From NCBI GenBank assembly GCA_041396585.1, contig JAWKYG010000009.1, positions 1-64,000 on the forward strand: DNA of 64,000 bases, in the 5' to 3' direction. Source of the stretch: JAUIAI01 sp041396585. Its GTDB lineage: Bacteria; Pseudomonadota; Gammaproteobacteria; Burkholderiales; Burkholderiaceae_E. A program made the translations under genes and the position numbers. The notes beneath the pieces are model-generated. The model searched no databases. It saw only the letters and a program-made list of their open reading frames with translations, and was not told the DNA's origin. This document shows positions 7,487 through 17,170 of this stretch, piece by piece; position 1 is the stretch's first letter; every line of letters starts with the position of its first letter.

Positions 7487-9235
7487 ATGTTATTGGGTTC
7501 AAAATACGGGTTTGATGCAGTCGGGCCTGGTTCCCGGCTGGCCCGCGTGTCACGTGGCAGCAAGCCTGCCCGCAGCATCGGGCACCTGCTTCGTCGCAGC
7601 GGCTTGGCCGCTGGCACCGTCGAAGAACGCGCGTCTGGACGATGCGCTCATCGTGCCGCTCCCAGTGGCGCACCCACGTTGCCCTTGACCCGAGATTCTC
7701 CTATTTTGACAAGCGAACCCGCGCGGACCGAGTCCGATCCGCAGGCCGAGACGGCCAGCACATCGACCGACAGCGCCGAACAGACTCCCGAAAGAATTCC
7801 GAGCTTTGCCGATTTCCGGCTGGCCGAGCCGATCGCCCGTGCGGTCAGCGAAATGGGCTACACCATCCCCACGCCGATTCAGGCCAAGGCCATTCCGGTT
7901 GTGATGGCCGGCGTCGATGTCATGGGCGCCGCTCAGACCGGCACCGGCAAGACCGCTGGCTTTGCGCTGCCGATTCTGCAGCGCCTGCTCCGACACGAGA
8001 ATGGCAGCGCCTCGCCCGCCCGCCATCCCGTGCGTGCATTGATCCTGGCCCCCACGCGCGAACTGGCCGACCAGATCCATGTCAATGTGCGCGCCTATGC
8101 CAAGCACACCAAGCTGCGTGAGGCGGTGGTGTTTGGCGGTGTGGACATCAAACCGCAGATCAAGGCCTTGCGCGAGGGCGTCGAGGTATTGACCGCCACA
8201 CCGGGCCGCTTGCTCGATCATGTCGAGCAAAAGACCCTGCAGCTCGGCCTGGTCGAGGTGCTCGTTCTCGATGAAGCGGATCGCATGCTTGACATGGGCT
8301 TTTTGCCCGACATCCAACGCATCATTCAGCTACTGCCGAAGCGGCGCCAGAACCTGATGTTCTCGGCCACTTTCTCGGGCGAGATTCGCAAGCTGGCCAA
8401 CAGTTTCCTGAACTCACCGACGTTGATCGAGGTGGCCCGTCCGAACGCGGCAGCCGAGAATGTCGAGCAGCGCATCTTTATGGTGGCCGGCAGCGATCGC
8501 AAACGCGCCGCGGTTGCCCAGCTGATCCGTGACAAGGGCATCTCGCAGGTCATCGTGTTCACCAACACCAAGATCGGCGCCAGCCGGCTGGCCCGCGAAC
8601 TCACGCGCGACGGCCTGGCCGCGGATGCCATTCATGGCGACAAATCGCAGCAGGATCGCCTGAGCACCCTTGATGCGTTCAAGAAGGGTGAGGTGAAGAT
8701 TCTGGTGGCCACCGACGTCGCCGCGCGCGGGCTGGACATCGCCGAACTGCCGGCGGTGATCAATTTCGATCTGCCGTATTCGCCCGAGGACTATATCCAT
8801 CGCATCGGTAGAACCGGTCGTGCGGGGGCGAGCGGCCTGGCCCTGTCCCTGATGACCAGCAACGATGAACGGCTGCGTGCCGAGATCGCCAAGTTGATCA
8901 AGCGCGATCTTCCCCCCGAGACGCTCGAAGTCGTGGGCGAAACCGGCGAAGTTCGTCGTGAGAGCCGCCGTGATGAGCGCGACAGTGATCGCCCACGCGG
9001 GCGGGGCCGTCCGGAGTCCGGTCGCCGTCGCTCGCCGCCCAAGCCCTCGCTGCCGGCCGATCCGCTGTTCAGCCAGCCCTACGAGGAACCCGACGTCAGT
9101 GCGGTGTCCGAACTGGACGCCGAACTGGCGGGCCGGGGGCAGGGCGGCACGCTCGGGCCGGCCTCATTGACCGGAGTTCGTCGACGCCGTGGGCCGGTGC
9201 CGGCCCTGCTGGGCGGACTCAAACGCGCAGGGTGA
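7487..9235 (+). CDS. DEAD-box ATP-dependent RNA helicase, RhlE-like
   Basis: All helicase motifs are present in order: Q motif YTIPTPIQ, AQTGTGKT (Walker A), PTRELADQ, TPGRLLD, VLDEAD, SATF, ARGLDI and HRIGRTGR. A basic, Arg-rich tail (about the last 90 residues) is typical of the RhlE group, which remodels structured RNA in ribosome assembly or decay. The frame opens at ATG 7487, but its first 73 codons have no helicase resemblance. Helicase-like sequence starts soon after, so a TTG at 7706 (giving MTSEPARTES) is a likely alternative, with 7487-7705 then being leader. The stop overlaps the GTG start of the DUF3108 gene, suggesting coupled translation. Confidence 0.92.
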   Translation: MLLGSKYGFDAVGPGSRLARVSRGSKPARSIGHLLRRSGLAAGTVEERASGRCAHRAAPSGAPTLPLTRDSPILTSEPARTESDPQAETASTSTDSAEQTPERIPSFADFRLAEPIARAVSEMGYTIPTPIQAKAIPVVMAGVDVMGAAQTGTGKTAGFALPILQRLLRHENGSASPARHPVRALILAPTRELADQIHVNVRAYAKHTKLREAVVFGGVDIKPQIKALREGVEVLTATPGRLLDHVEQKTLQLGLVEVLVLDEADRMLDMGFLPDIQRIIQLLPKRRQNLMFSATFSGEIRKLANSFLNSPTLIEVARPNAAAENVEQRIFMVAGSDRKRAAVAQLIRDKGISQVIVFTNTKIGASRLARELTRDGLAADAIHGDKSQQDRLSTLDAFKKGEVKILVATDVAARGLDIAELPAVINFDLPYSPEDYIHRIGRTGRAGASGLALSLMTSNDERLRAEIAKLIKRDLPPETLEVVGETGEVRRESRRDERDSDRPRGRGRPESGRRRSPPKPSLPADPLFSQPYEEPDVSAVSELDAELAGRGQGGTLGPASLTGVRRRRGPVPALLGGLKRAG

Positions 9236-10137
9236 AGCCCATCGGGCGCCAGATCGGTACGATGTCTGCCGTCGCGGCGACATCGCATTCGCATCCGCGA
9301 ATCGCGGTGGATCACACTCGTCGCCGCTGTCTGATCGCCCCTTGCGCACTGCTCGGCGGCGGGCTTTGCGCGGGTTCGGCGCAGGCCGCAGGCGCTGGTG
9401 AATTACCGGCGCCTGCCACCGCGAACACCATGACGCCGGCGGTGGTTGCTGGTGGCGCGCCAGCATTGGCGCTGCCTGCCCTGGAGAACCTGGTCCTGCA
9501 CTATGCAGGCTATCTCGTGACCGGAGCCGGAGCCGCGCCGATCGCGTCCGCGCGGCTGAGCGTGAGCGTCGCTGATCAGCGCTATCGGATCTCGTTGTCG
9601 GTCGACAGTTTTCTGGCCGACCTGGTTTACAGCAGCGAAGGTCGGGTTGATGCCTCGGGCCTGCATCCCGAGCTCTATAGCGAAGCGCGCAAGATTCCGT
9701 TCCGCTCCCGTCGGGTCAGGTCGGTGCGCCTGCGCGAAACCGATGATCCGGCGCGTGCCGGCCATGCGGCCGACGATGTTCTCTGGGTGCCGCCTGGCAC
9801 GCAGGACCGGGTCAGTCTGCTGTTTCAGTACACATTGCTCGCGCGTGCGGATCGCGATGTGCTGCGAGCCGGCGCGGAGCGCTCGATCCCGTTTGCGCGG
9901 GTCTCGGATGTGACCCCCAGCCGTTGGGTCGCCGGGCCGGCCGAGCGGGTGCGTGCGCTCGATGCCGACGAGCCCTTCGAGGGCCCGTTCGCGCATCGTG
10001 TGGCGCGCGTGGCCGATGCCCAGGCCACGGTCGACGTGGCCTTCTGGCTCTGGGCGGGCGAGCGCCATCTGCCCTTGATCCTGCAATTCACAGAGAAAGA
10101 GCGCAGCCTGCGCTTCGTGGCCACCGCGATCGCCTGA
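9232..10137 (+). CDS. Exported DUF3108 family protein
   Basis: A 301-residue protein with a hydrophobic N-terminal segment (about residues 33-54, CLIAPCALLGGGLCAGSAQA) resembling a signal sequence, then a beta-rich domain typical of DUF3108: a YAGYLVTGAG..IASARLSVSV opening, YSEARKIPFRSRR in the middle and QFTEKERSLRFVATAI at the end. The family is periplasmic or outer-membrane associated and of unknown function. The start is the GTG at 9232, overlapping the helicase stop; ATG 9262 is an alternative. The stop codon lies in the first unit of a 21-bp tandem repeat, and gluQRS converges from the other side. Confidence 0.7.
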   Translation: MKPIGRQIGTMSAVAATSHSHPRIAVDHTRRRCLIAPCALLGGGLCAGSAQAAGAGELPAPATANTMTPAVVAGGAPALALPALENLVLHYAGYLVTGAGAAPIASARLSVSVADQRYRISLSVDSFLADLVYSSEGRVDASGLHPELYSEARKIPFRSRRVRSVRLRETDDPARAGHAADDVLWVPPGTQDRVSLLFQYTLLARADRDVLRAGAERSIPFARVSDVTPSRWVAGPAERVRALDADEPFEGPFAHRVARVADAQATVDVAFWLWAGERHLPLILQFTEKERSLRFVATAIA

Positions 10138-10190
10138 TCACGCACCCGGATCGCCTGATCAAGCGCCCGGATCGCCTGATCAAGCGCCCG
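10128..10190. repeat. 21-bp tandem repeat, three units, carrying stop codons for both strands
   Basis: Units at 10128-10148, 10149-10169 and 10170-10190; units 2 and 3 are identical and unit 1 differs at two positions. Each contains the palindrome TGATCA, giving TGA on both strands. The DUF3108 stop lies in unit 1 and the gluQRS stop in unit 3, so two convergent genes both end inside the array. Confidence 0.9.
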
Positions 10191-11130
10191 GATCGTCCGT
10201 CACGAACCAGCGGGATTCCCGCCATCTTGCGATCGCCTGGCATTGCCATTCCTGGATCGAATCGGCCCGGACCGGTGCCAGACCCAGATGTTCAAGCGCC
10301 CGGTCGAGTTCAGCCATGCGCGAGCGCATGTCACCCTCGGCGGTAACTGCCGGCGCGCCTGTCTGCTTGGAGAGCTTCACACCGTCTCTGTCGGTCAACA
10401 CAGGTATATGCAGGGTACGCGGCCGTGGCAGGCCAAGAGCGTCGGCCAGATCATGCTGACGGGCGGTCGACGACACGAGGTCGGCGCCGCGCACCACGTC
10501 GGTGACACCCGCGGCGCCGTCATCGACGACCACCGCCAGCTGGTAGCTGATCAGGCCGTCCGCGCGTCGCAGCGGGAAGTCGCCGCTGGTTTCGGCCAGA
10601 TGCTCGGATTGCAGCCTGCCCTGCGCATGGCCCGCCGGGCGGTCCGCCCAGTGAATGATCCGATCATCGACCCGGTATCGCTGGGTGTAGTGATCGCGCC
10701 GGCGCATCGGCCCGCCACGGCAGATACCGGGATAGGGCGGACCGGCATCGCCGATGCCAGGGTCATCGAGGCGGCCTGTTGCAGCCAGGTGCTCGCGAAT
10801 CTCGCGTCGGCTGCAACTGCAGTCATAGACCATGCCCTGCGCGCGCAGCGAATCGATCGCCAGCAAATGCGCGGGCTGGCGCGTGCTCTGCCACAGAGGC
10901 GGTGCGTCGGTGCGCAGGCCGAGACGTTCGAGGGTGGCGATGATCAACTCACCGGCACCGGCCACTTCCCGTGGTGGATCGATATCCTCGATGCGCAGCA
11001 ACCAGCGCCCCGCGTGGGCGCGCGCATCGAGCCAGCTGGCCAGAGCGGCCACGACCGATCCCGCGTGCAGCGGCCCGGTCGGTGACGGGGCGAAGCGACC
11101 GATGTAGTCGCGTTTGCGGGCCCGGTTCAT
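10180..11130 (-). CDS. gluQ: Glutamyl-Q tRNA(Asp) synthetase
   Basis: A 316-residue paralogue of the glutamyl-tRNA synthetase catalytic core, lacking the anticodon-binding domain. The family attaches glutamate to the queuosine base in the anticodon of tRNA-Asp. Visible features are FAPSPTGPLHAGS (HIGH-type motif), LRIEDIDPPR, a zinc cluster (YDCSCSRREI ... YPGICR) and GVKLSKQ (KMSKS-type). The ATG at 11130 begins MNRARKRDYIGRF, the normal family start; the frame continues upstream over the LysR gene but without homology. The start overlaps the LysR stop in an ATGA junction, so the two are probably co-transcribed. It ends inside a tandem repeat. Confidence 0.93.
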   Translation of the reverse strand: MNRARKRDYIGRFAPSPTGPLHAGSVVAALASWLDARAHAGRWLLRIEDIDPPREVAGAGELIIATLERLGLRTDAPPLWQSTRQPAHLLAIDSLRAQGMVYDCSCSRREIREHLAATGRLDDPGIGDAGPPYPGICRGGPMRRRDHYTQRYRVDDRIIHWADRPAGHAQGRLQSEHLAETSGDFPLRRADGLISYQLAVVVDDGAAGVTDVVRGADLVSSTARQHDLADALGLPRPRTLHIPVLTDRDGVKLSKQTGAPAVTAEGDMRSRMAELDRALEHLGLAPVRADSIQEWQCQAIARWRESRWFVTDDPGA

Positions 11131-12122
11131 CCCGCCGGCCCGGACAACAGCGCCGCGCGCACGGCAGGCACGCTCAGCCGCTGCAGCCACCACTCGCGCG
11201 CGCGGCCTGGGCCCCGCCGCCATGCGTACACCAGGGCCAGATCGACCGGTGGTTCGGTCAGGGTCAATGCCCGCAGCCGGCCATCGGCCAGAGCCTGGCG
11301 GGCGAACGGTTCAGGCAGATAGCCGACCCCGAGCCCGGCGATCTGCGCCGCGATCTTCTGCTCCAAGGTCGGCACCAGCATGGTGGGTTGACCGGGCAGG
11401 ACGCCGATATGGGTGCTGCCCGGATCGCGCATGCTATCGGCGACCACGATCGCACGATACGAAGCCAATGCCGATTGCGGCAACGGATCGCAGCCGGCGT
11501 TGACCGCAAGAGGGTGATCCGGGGCCACGCAGAACACGAAGGGCAGAGAGCCCAGCGTCAGCATCCCGGTGTCCGGTCGGCCGTCGCGGCCAGGATGGGG
11601 ATGGGGCGCCGCCTGCGCCGGCAGGCCGATGCCGAGATCGATCGAACCCGCATGCAGGGCGTCCCAGCCGCCGGCCAGCACATGGTGCTTGAAGCGCAGG
11701 CGTGTCGGTGCGCGCAGACGGTCGAAATCGGTGACCAGCGGGGCGAGGGCGTCAAATGAGATCGCTGCATCCAGTCCGATGGTCAGATCCCGCTCCCAAC
11801 CGCCGGCGACATCGCGCACTCTGTCGGCCAGCGCGTCGGCCATCGACAGCAGGCGCTCGCCCTCGGTCAGCAGTTCGCGCCCGGCCGCGGTCAGCGTGGT
11901 GCGGTTGCGGCCGCGATCGAACAGCAGGACATCGAGCGAGTTCTCGAGCTGTCTGACTGCGTAAGTGATCGCCGATGGAACGCGTCCGCTTGCCCGCGCT
12001 GCGGCTGCGAAGCTGCCGTGTTGCGCCACCAGGCGAACCAGGGTGAGGCCTTCCAGATCGAACGCTGACGCGCCGGCACTACCGTTCTTCACAATGGGGT
12101 TCAATTCCTGGTTGGCATTCAA
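11127..12122 (-). CDS. LysR-type transcriptional regulator
   Basis: A 331-residue regulator: N-terminal winged helix-turn-helix (about residues 22-80, with FAAAARASGRVPSAITYAVR and LFDRGRNRTTLTAAG) and a periplasmic-binding-protein-like effector domain to the C-terminus. The start is read as TTG at 12122; no upstream ATG is in frame. It is divergent from the pirin gene, with a perfect palindrome in the gap, the usual layout for a LysR protein controlling its neighbour and itself. Target and ligand cannot be told from sequence. The stop overlaps the gluQRS start. Confidence 0.88.
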   Translation of the reverse strand: MNANQELNPIVKNGSAGASAFDLEGLTLVRLVAQHGSFAAAARASGRVPSAITYAVRQLENSLDVLLFDRGRNRTTLTAAGRELLTEGERLLSMADALADRVRDVAGGWERDLTIGLDAAISFDALAPLVTDFDRLRAPTRLRFKHHVLAGGWDALHAGSIDLGIGLPAQAAPHPHPGRDGRPDTGMLTLGSLPFVFCVAPDHPLAVNAGCDPLPQSALASYRAIVVADSMRDPGSTHIGVLPGQPTMLVPTLEQKIAAQIAGLGVGYLPEPFARQALADGRLRALTLTEPPVDLALVYAWRRGPGRAREWWLQRLSVPAVRAALLSGPAG

Positions 12123-12158
12123 ATATTCTGAATGCTAGCAACGAATCGACGCAACCCA

Positions 12159-12180
12159 TTTGAGTGATGCGGCACTCAAA
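12159..12180. promoter_or_regulatory. Palindromic operator candidate between the LysR and pirin genes
   Basis: TTTGAGTG (12159-12166) and CACTCAAA (12173-12180) form a perfect 8-bp inverted repeat around a 6-bp spacer. It lies 37 bp upstream of the divergent LysR start and 34 bp before the pirin start. A binding site for the LysR protein is the simplest reading. Confidence 0.55.
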
Positions 12181-12214
12181 ATCGGCGCTGCCCAAGTTTG
12201 TTAAGGAGTGTTGC

Positions 12215-12913
12215 ATGCTGACCCGAAGGCCGGCTCAGGATCGCGGTCATGCCAATCACGGCTGGTTGGACAGTTATCACTCGTTCTCTTTTGCCGACTA
12301 CTTCGATCCCTTGCACATGGGCTATGGCCCGCTTCGGGTGATCAATGAGGATCGGATCGAGCCGGGGGCCGGATTCGACACTCACGGCCACCGCGACATG
12401 GAGATCATTACGATCGTGCTGGCCGGAGAACTCGAGCATCGTGACAGTCTCGGCAATGGATCGGTGATCCGGCGCGGCGAGATCCAGCGCATGAGCGCGG
12501 GCACCGGCATCCGTCACAGCGAGTTCAACCCGAGTCGGGAACAAACAACGCATCTGCTGCAGATCTGGATCGAGCCCGACCGCGCCAGTCTGGCGCCGGG
12601 GTATGAGCAGGTGCCGGTCGATCTGGCGCAGAGCCGGGGGCGGCTCGTGCAACTGGCCGGGCCGGCGCCGGTGCAGACCGGCGTCAGCATTCATCAGGAT
12701 GCGCGCCTGATGGCAGGCGAGATCGATGGCGACGAAAGCATCGAATACCCACTGCCCGACGATCGCCGGGTCTATCTGCACCTGGCCGAGGGCAGTCTGA
12801 CGGTGAATGGGCAAACGCTGTCAGCGGGCGATGCGCTGAAGATCCGGGGTGAGCCGATGGTGAGGATGAGCGAAGGCCGCGCCGCCACCGTGCTGCTGTT
12901 CGATCTGCCCTGA
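12215..12913 (+). CDS. Pirin family protein (cupin fold, YhhW-like)
   Basis: A 232-residue bicupin protein. The N-terminus MLTRRPAQDRGHANHGWLD and the metal-binding FDTHGHRDMEII segment (His-x-His-x5-Glu arrangement) match the pirin / YhhW family; some members have quercetin dioxygenase activity. The C-terminal cupin is also present. The start at 12215 is supported by AAGGAG seven nt upstream and by the family N-terminus; an in-frame ATG at 12164 lies inside the palindrome and is unlikely. It is divergent from the LysR gene, which probably regulates it, and is followed by a flavodoxin-like gene on the same strand. Confidence 0.9.
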   Translation: MLTRRPAQDRGHANHGWLDSYHSFSFADYFDPLHMGYGPLRVINEDRIEPGAGFDTHGHRDMEIITIVLAGELEHRDSLGNGSVIRRGEIQRMSAGTGIRHSEFNPSREQTTHLLQIWIEPDRASLAPGYEQVPVDLAQSRGRLVQLAGPAPVQTGVSIHQDARLMAGEIDGDESIEYPLPDDRRVYLHLAEGSLTVNGQTLSAGDALKIRGEPMVRMSEGRAATVLLFDLP

Positions 12914-12959
12914 CGGGCGCCGCAGGAGGCCCGTGGATCATCGATGCGACAATGCGTCG

Positions 12960-13520
12960 ATGAACACAGTGGCAGTCGTTTATCACTCCGGGTATGGCCA
13001 CACGCGCCGATTGGCCGAGGCCCTTGCGCAAGGTGCCGGGCAATGTGCCGATGTCCGGGTCGAGTTGATGCCGGTCGAGAAGATCGACGAGCAGGCCTGG
13101 CGCACCCTGGCCTCGGCAGCGGCGATCGTCTTCGGTTCACCCACCTACATGGGCGGGCCGTCGGCACCGTTCAAGGCATTTGCCGATGCCAGCGCGAAGG
13201 TGTTCATGACCCAGGGCTGGCGCGACAAGATCGCCGGCGGATTCACCTGCTCCGGCCAGATGAGTGGCGACAAGCTCGCCACGCTGCAGGCCTTCTCGCT
13301 GCTGGCCATGCAACACGGGATGATCTGGGTCGGCCCGGCTCAGCCTGTGCCGGCTGAGCCCGGGGATCCCGATGCCGGGAACCGGCTCGGATCCTGGCTC
13401 GGTCTGATGGCTCAGGCAGACAATGTCCCACCCGATGAGAGCCCACCGGACGGAGATCTCGAATCGGCGCGCGACTACGGTCGCAGGCTTGCCGGGTTCG
13501 CAATCCGCCTGCGCGGTTAA
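12960..13520 (+). CDS. Flavodoxin-like NAD(P)H-dependent oxidoreductase (WrbA-type)
   Basis: A 186-residue flavodoxin-fold protein with the FMN phosphate-binding loop HSGYGHTRR at the N-terminus, FGSPTYMGGPSAPFKAF in the middle and the conserved FTCSGQMSGDK segment, all as in WrbA / NAD(P)H:quinone oxidoreductase relatives. It probably reduces quinones using bound FMN in the cytoplasm. A GTG at 12933 would extend it by nine residues, but AGGAGG is then only 3 nt away, so I prefer ATG 12960. It lies 46 bp after the pirin gene and may share its LysR-controlled transcript. Confidence 0.85.
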   Translation: MNTVAVVYHSGYGHTRRLAEALAQGAGQCADVRVELMPVEKIDEQAWRTLASAAAIVFGSPTYMGGPSAPFKAFADASAKVFMTQGWRDKIAGGFTCSGQMSGDKLATLQAFSLLAMQHGMIWVGPAQPVPAEPGDPDAGNRLGSWLGLMAQADNVPPDESPPDGDLESARDYGRRLAGFAIRLRG

Positions 13521-13627
13521 AATCGGTCCTTCGGCCGGACGATTCACCCAGCGCGTGCGCGGTGGGCAATCGCCGGAACCCGCTGGCTGCTAGCGCCTGT
13601 CAACAGGCTCTAACCGATCGCCGTTCC

Positions 13628-16600
13628 ATGCCCGCTCCGTCATTCGTTCATCTGCGACTTCACACCGAGTATTCGGTCACCGATTCGATCAATCGCATCG
13701 GTCCGTTGATGCGTGCCGCCGCGGCCGATGGCCAGGCCGCGCTTGCGATGACCGATCTCGCCAACCTGTTCGGTTGGGTGAAGTTTTACCGCGCGGCGCG
13801 CAAGGCAGGGATCAAGCCGATCTGCGGCGCCGATTGCTGGCTGGCCAATGAATCCGATCCCGAGCGCCCCTATCGCACGCTGCTGCTGGCCACCGATGCC
13901 ACCGGCTATCTGCGCCTTTGCGAGTTGCTCAGCCGTGCGTGGCTCGAGAACGCGGACCGCGGGCGCGCGCTGCTCGATCCTGCCTGGTTCGATGATCCGG
14001 CGTTTGGCGAGGGTCTGTTGATGCTCTCCGGCGCGGCCTCGGGTGATGTCGGCCAGGCCTTGCTCTCCGGCAATGAGGCGCAGGCGCGGGGGCTGGCGCA
14101 ACAGTGGGCGGCGCGACTTCCGGGGCGCTATTTCCTCGAGGTGCAGCGCGCCGGCCATGATCACGATGAGCCGCATGTGCGACTGGCCGCCCGCCTCGGG
14201 GCCAGCCTGGGCCTGCCGCTGGTGGCCACCCACCCGGTGCAGTTCCCGAGCGCGGATGACTATCGTGCCCATGAGGCGCGGGTCTGCATCGCCGAGGGGG
14301 AGATCCTCGCCAATCCGCGTCGCACGCGTCGTTATACGCCGGAGCAGTATCTGAAGTCGCAGGACGAGATGGTGGCCTTGTTTGCCGATCTGCCCGAGGC
14401 GGTGGCGAACACGGTCGAGCTGGCACGCCGCTGCAATGTCACGATGACGCTCGGTAAGCCGCGGCTGCCCGACTTCCCCACGCCGGATGGCAGTGGCCTG
14501 GATGATTACATGCGCCGCCTGTCGCGCGAGGGCCTGGCCCAGCGCATGGTGTCGCTGTTCCCGGATCCGGCCGAACGCGAGCGGCAGAGGCTCCCCTATG
14601 GCGAGCGTCTCGAGCACGAGTGCAACACGATCGTCGAAATGGGCTTTTCGGGCTACTTCCTGATCGTGGCCGACTTCATCGTCTGGGCCAAGCACAACGG
14701 CGTGCCGGTGGGGCCCGGCCGGGGTTCCGGTGCCGGCTCGCTGGTGGCCTTCGCGCTGGGCATCACCGATATCGATCCGATTCCGTATGCCTTGCTGTTC
14801 GAGCGCTTCCTGAATCCCGAGCGGGTGTCCATGCCCGACTTCGACATCGATTTCTGCCAGGACAAGCGATATCTGGTCATCGACTACGTGCGCCAGCGCT
14901 ATGGTGCCGACGCGGTTTCGCAGATCGCCACCTTCGGCACCATGGCCTCCAAGGCCGTGATCCGTGACGTCGGTCGTGTGCTCGACATGGGCTACAACTT
15001 CTGCGATCAGCTATCCAAGCTGGTGCCGGTGGTGCAGAACAAGCCTCTGTCGCTGGCCAAGGCGCGCGAGGCCGAGCCGCAGTTGCGTGAACGCGAGGAA
15101 AACGAGGACGAGGTGCGCGAGCTGCTGGCGCTGGCCGAACCCCTCGAGGATCTCTGCCGTAACGTGGGCATGCATGCGGGCGGCGTCCTGATCGCGCCGG
15201 GCAAGCTGACCGATTTCTGCCCGTTGTACCGTCAGCCGGGCAGCGACAGCAGCGTGGTCAGCCAGTTCGACAAAGACGATGTCGAGGCGGTCGGCCTGGT
15301 CAAGTTCGACTTCCTCGGCCTGCGTAACCTGACCATCATCCAGCATGCGGTCGATGGCATACGCGAGCGCCATCCCGAACTCGACCTCGATCTGAATGCG
15401 CTGAGCTTCGATGATCCAGCCGCCTACCGGGTGCTGCGCGAGGCCAACACCACCGCGATCTTCCAGCTTGAAAGCGAGGGCATGAAGAAGCTTCTGAAGA
15501 AGCTTGCGCCCGATCGCTTCGAAGACATCATCGCGGTTCTCGCCCTGTATCGCCCCGGCCCGCTGGGCTCGGGCATGGTGGACGACTTCATCCTTCGCAA
15601 GAAGGGCCAGCAGAAGATCGACTACTTCCACGACGACCTGAAAGCCACGCTCGAACCCACATACGGCGTGATCGTCTATCAGGAACAGGTGATGCAGATC
15701 GCGCAGATCATCGGCGGCTATACGCTCGGTGGCGCCGATCTTCTGCGTCGGGCCTTGGGCAAGAAAAAGCCCGAAGAGATGGCCAATCATCGCGACATAT
15801 TCCTCGCCGGAGCGCGCGAGAAGGGCTACGACGAAGCCCTGGCGAACAAGCTGTTCGACCTGATGGCGATGTTCGCCGAATACGGCTTCAACAAGTCGCA
15901 CACGGCCGCCTATGCGGTAGTCACCTATCAGACTGCCTGGCTCAAGGCACATTACCCGGCCGAGTTCGTGGCCGGCACCTTGTCCTCCGACATGGACGAC
16001 ACCGACAAGGTGCGGCTGTTCGTGGCCGACGCGCGCGAGAACAAGGTCGAGGTGCTGCCGCCCGACATCAATGCCTCGCAGTGGGATTTCCGTGCGGTAG
16101 CCGATCGGGCGATCCGCTATGGCCTGGGTGCGATCAAGGGCGCCGGCGAGGCCGCGGTGCGGCACATCATCGACGTGCGTCGCGAGCGGCCGTTCACGGA
16201 TCTCTACGACTTCTGCCGTCGCATTGACAGGCGCATGGTGGGCCGGCGCCTGGTCGAGGCGCTGGTGCGCGGGTGCGTTCGATGCGATCGATCCCGATCG
16301 TGCGGTCTTGCTGGCCAACGTAGGCCCGGCGCTCGAGTTCGCCGAGGCGCAGGCCGCTGCGGCCGATCAGGTGGGTCTGTTCGAGATCGATGGCACAGAT
16401 TCGGCGGCGCCGGTCTGGCACCGGGTGATCGCCTGGGAAGACCGGCAACGTCTGCAGGAAGAGAAGAGCGCGCTCGGCTACTTCTTCAGCGGCCATCTGT
16501 TCGACAGCTACGCCGGCGAGGTGCGGCGCTTCGTGTCGCAGCAACTTGGCAAGGTGCAGCCCTCACAGCAGGCGCTCTGGCTCGCCGGCATCGTCACCGG

Positions 16601-17075
16601 CCTGCGCACACAGATGACCCGTCGCGGCAAGATGGTGTTCGTCACCCTCGATGACGGCAGCGGCTCGGTCGATGTCGCCGTCTATAACGAGCTCTATGAC
16701 CAATGTCGCAGCATGCTGCGCGAGGACGAACTGCTGGTGGTGCAGGCGCGGGTGTCGCGCGACGACTATTCCGGCGGTTTCCGCGCCTCGGCCGATCAGA
16801 TCCTCGATCTGGCGGGTGCCCGCCAGATGTTCGCCCGCGCGCTTCGCCTGAGTCTGAACGGAGATGCCTGCCAGCGCCAGCTACGCGAGCGTCTCGATAC
16901 CTGGCGGGCGCGTTCGGATCAACCCGGATGTCTGGTTGAGATCGCCTATCGCAACAAGGGTGCAGAATGTCTGCTTCGATTGCCGGAAACCTGGCGTGTG
17001 CAGGTCGATGACATCGCGATCGGCGCGTTGCGTGAATGGCTGGATACCTCGCGGGTTCAGGTGGTCTATGCTTGA
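13628..17075 (+). CDS. dnaE: DNA polymerase III alpha subunit, interrupted by a frameshift
   Basis: The replicative polymerase. It begins MPAPSFVHLRLHTEYS with a PHP domain (first about 270 residues), then the C-family polymerase core with the catalytic aspartates in MPDFDIDF (D404, D406) and VKFDFLGLR (D561), the tandem HhH and the OB domain (LAGIVTGLRTQMTRRGK). The frame breaks at about 16268-16275. Up to 16270 codons follow the starting frame; from 16272 the homologous sequence (GAFDAIDPDRAVLL) continues in another frame. Restoring GC at the GCGC run gives EALVRAGAFD, the expected spacing. Joined, the protein is about 1150 residues, near E. coli's 1160. Because dnaE is normally essential, a sequencing error is the likely cause. 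msbA follows. Confidence 0.93.
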
Positions 17076-17170
17076 GCGGTTGTTCAGTTCCCGCACGCCA
17101 TCATGAGTTGCAGGTCGAGCCGGCCGTGCCATCGGGCCAGTCGAAGCCGATTCCTTTTCGGGGAGCTTCA

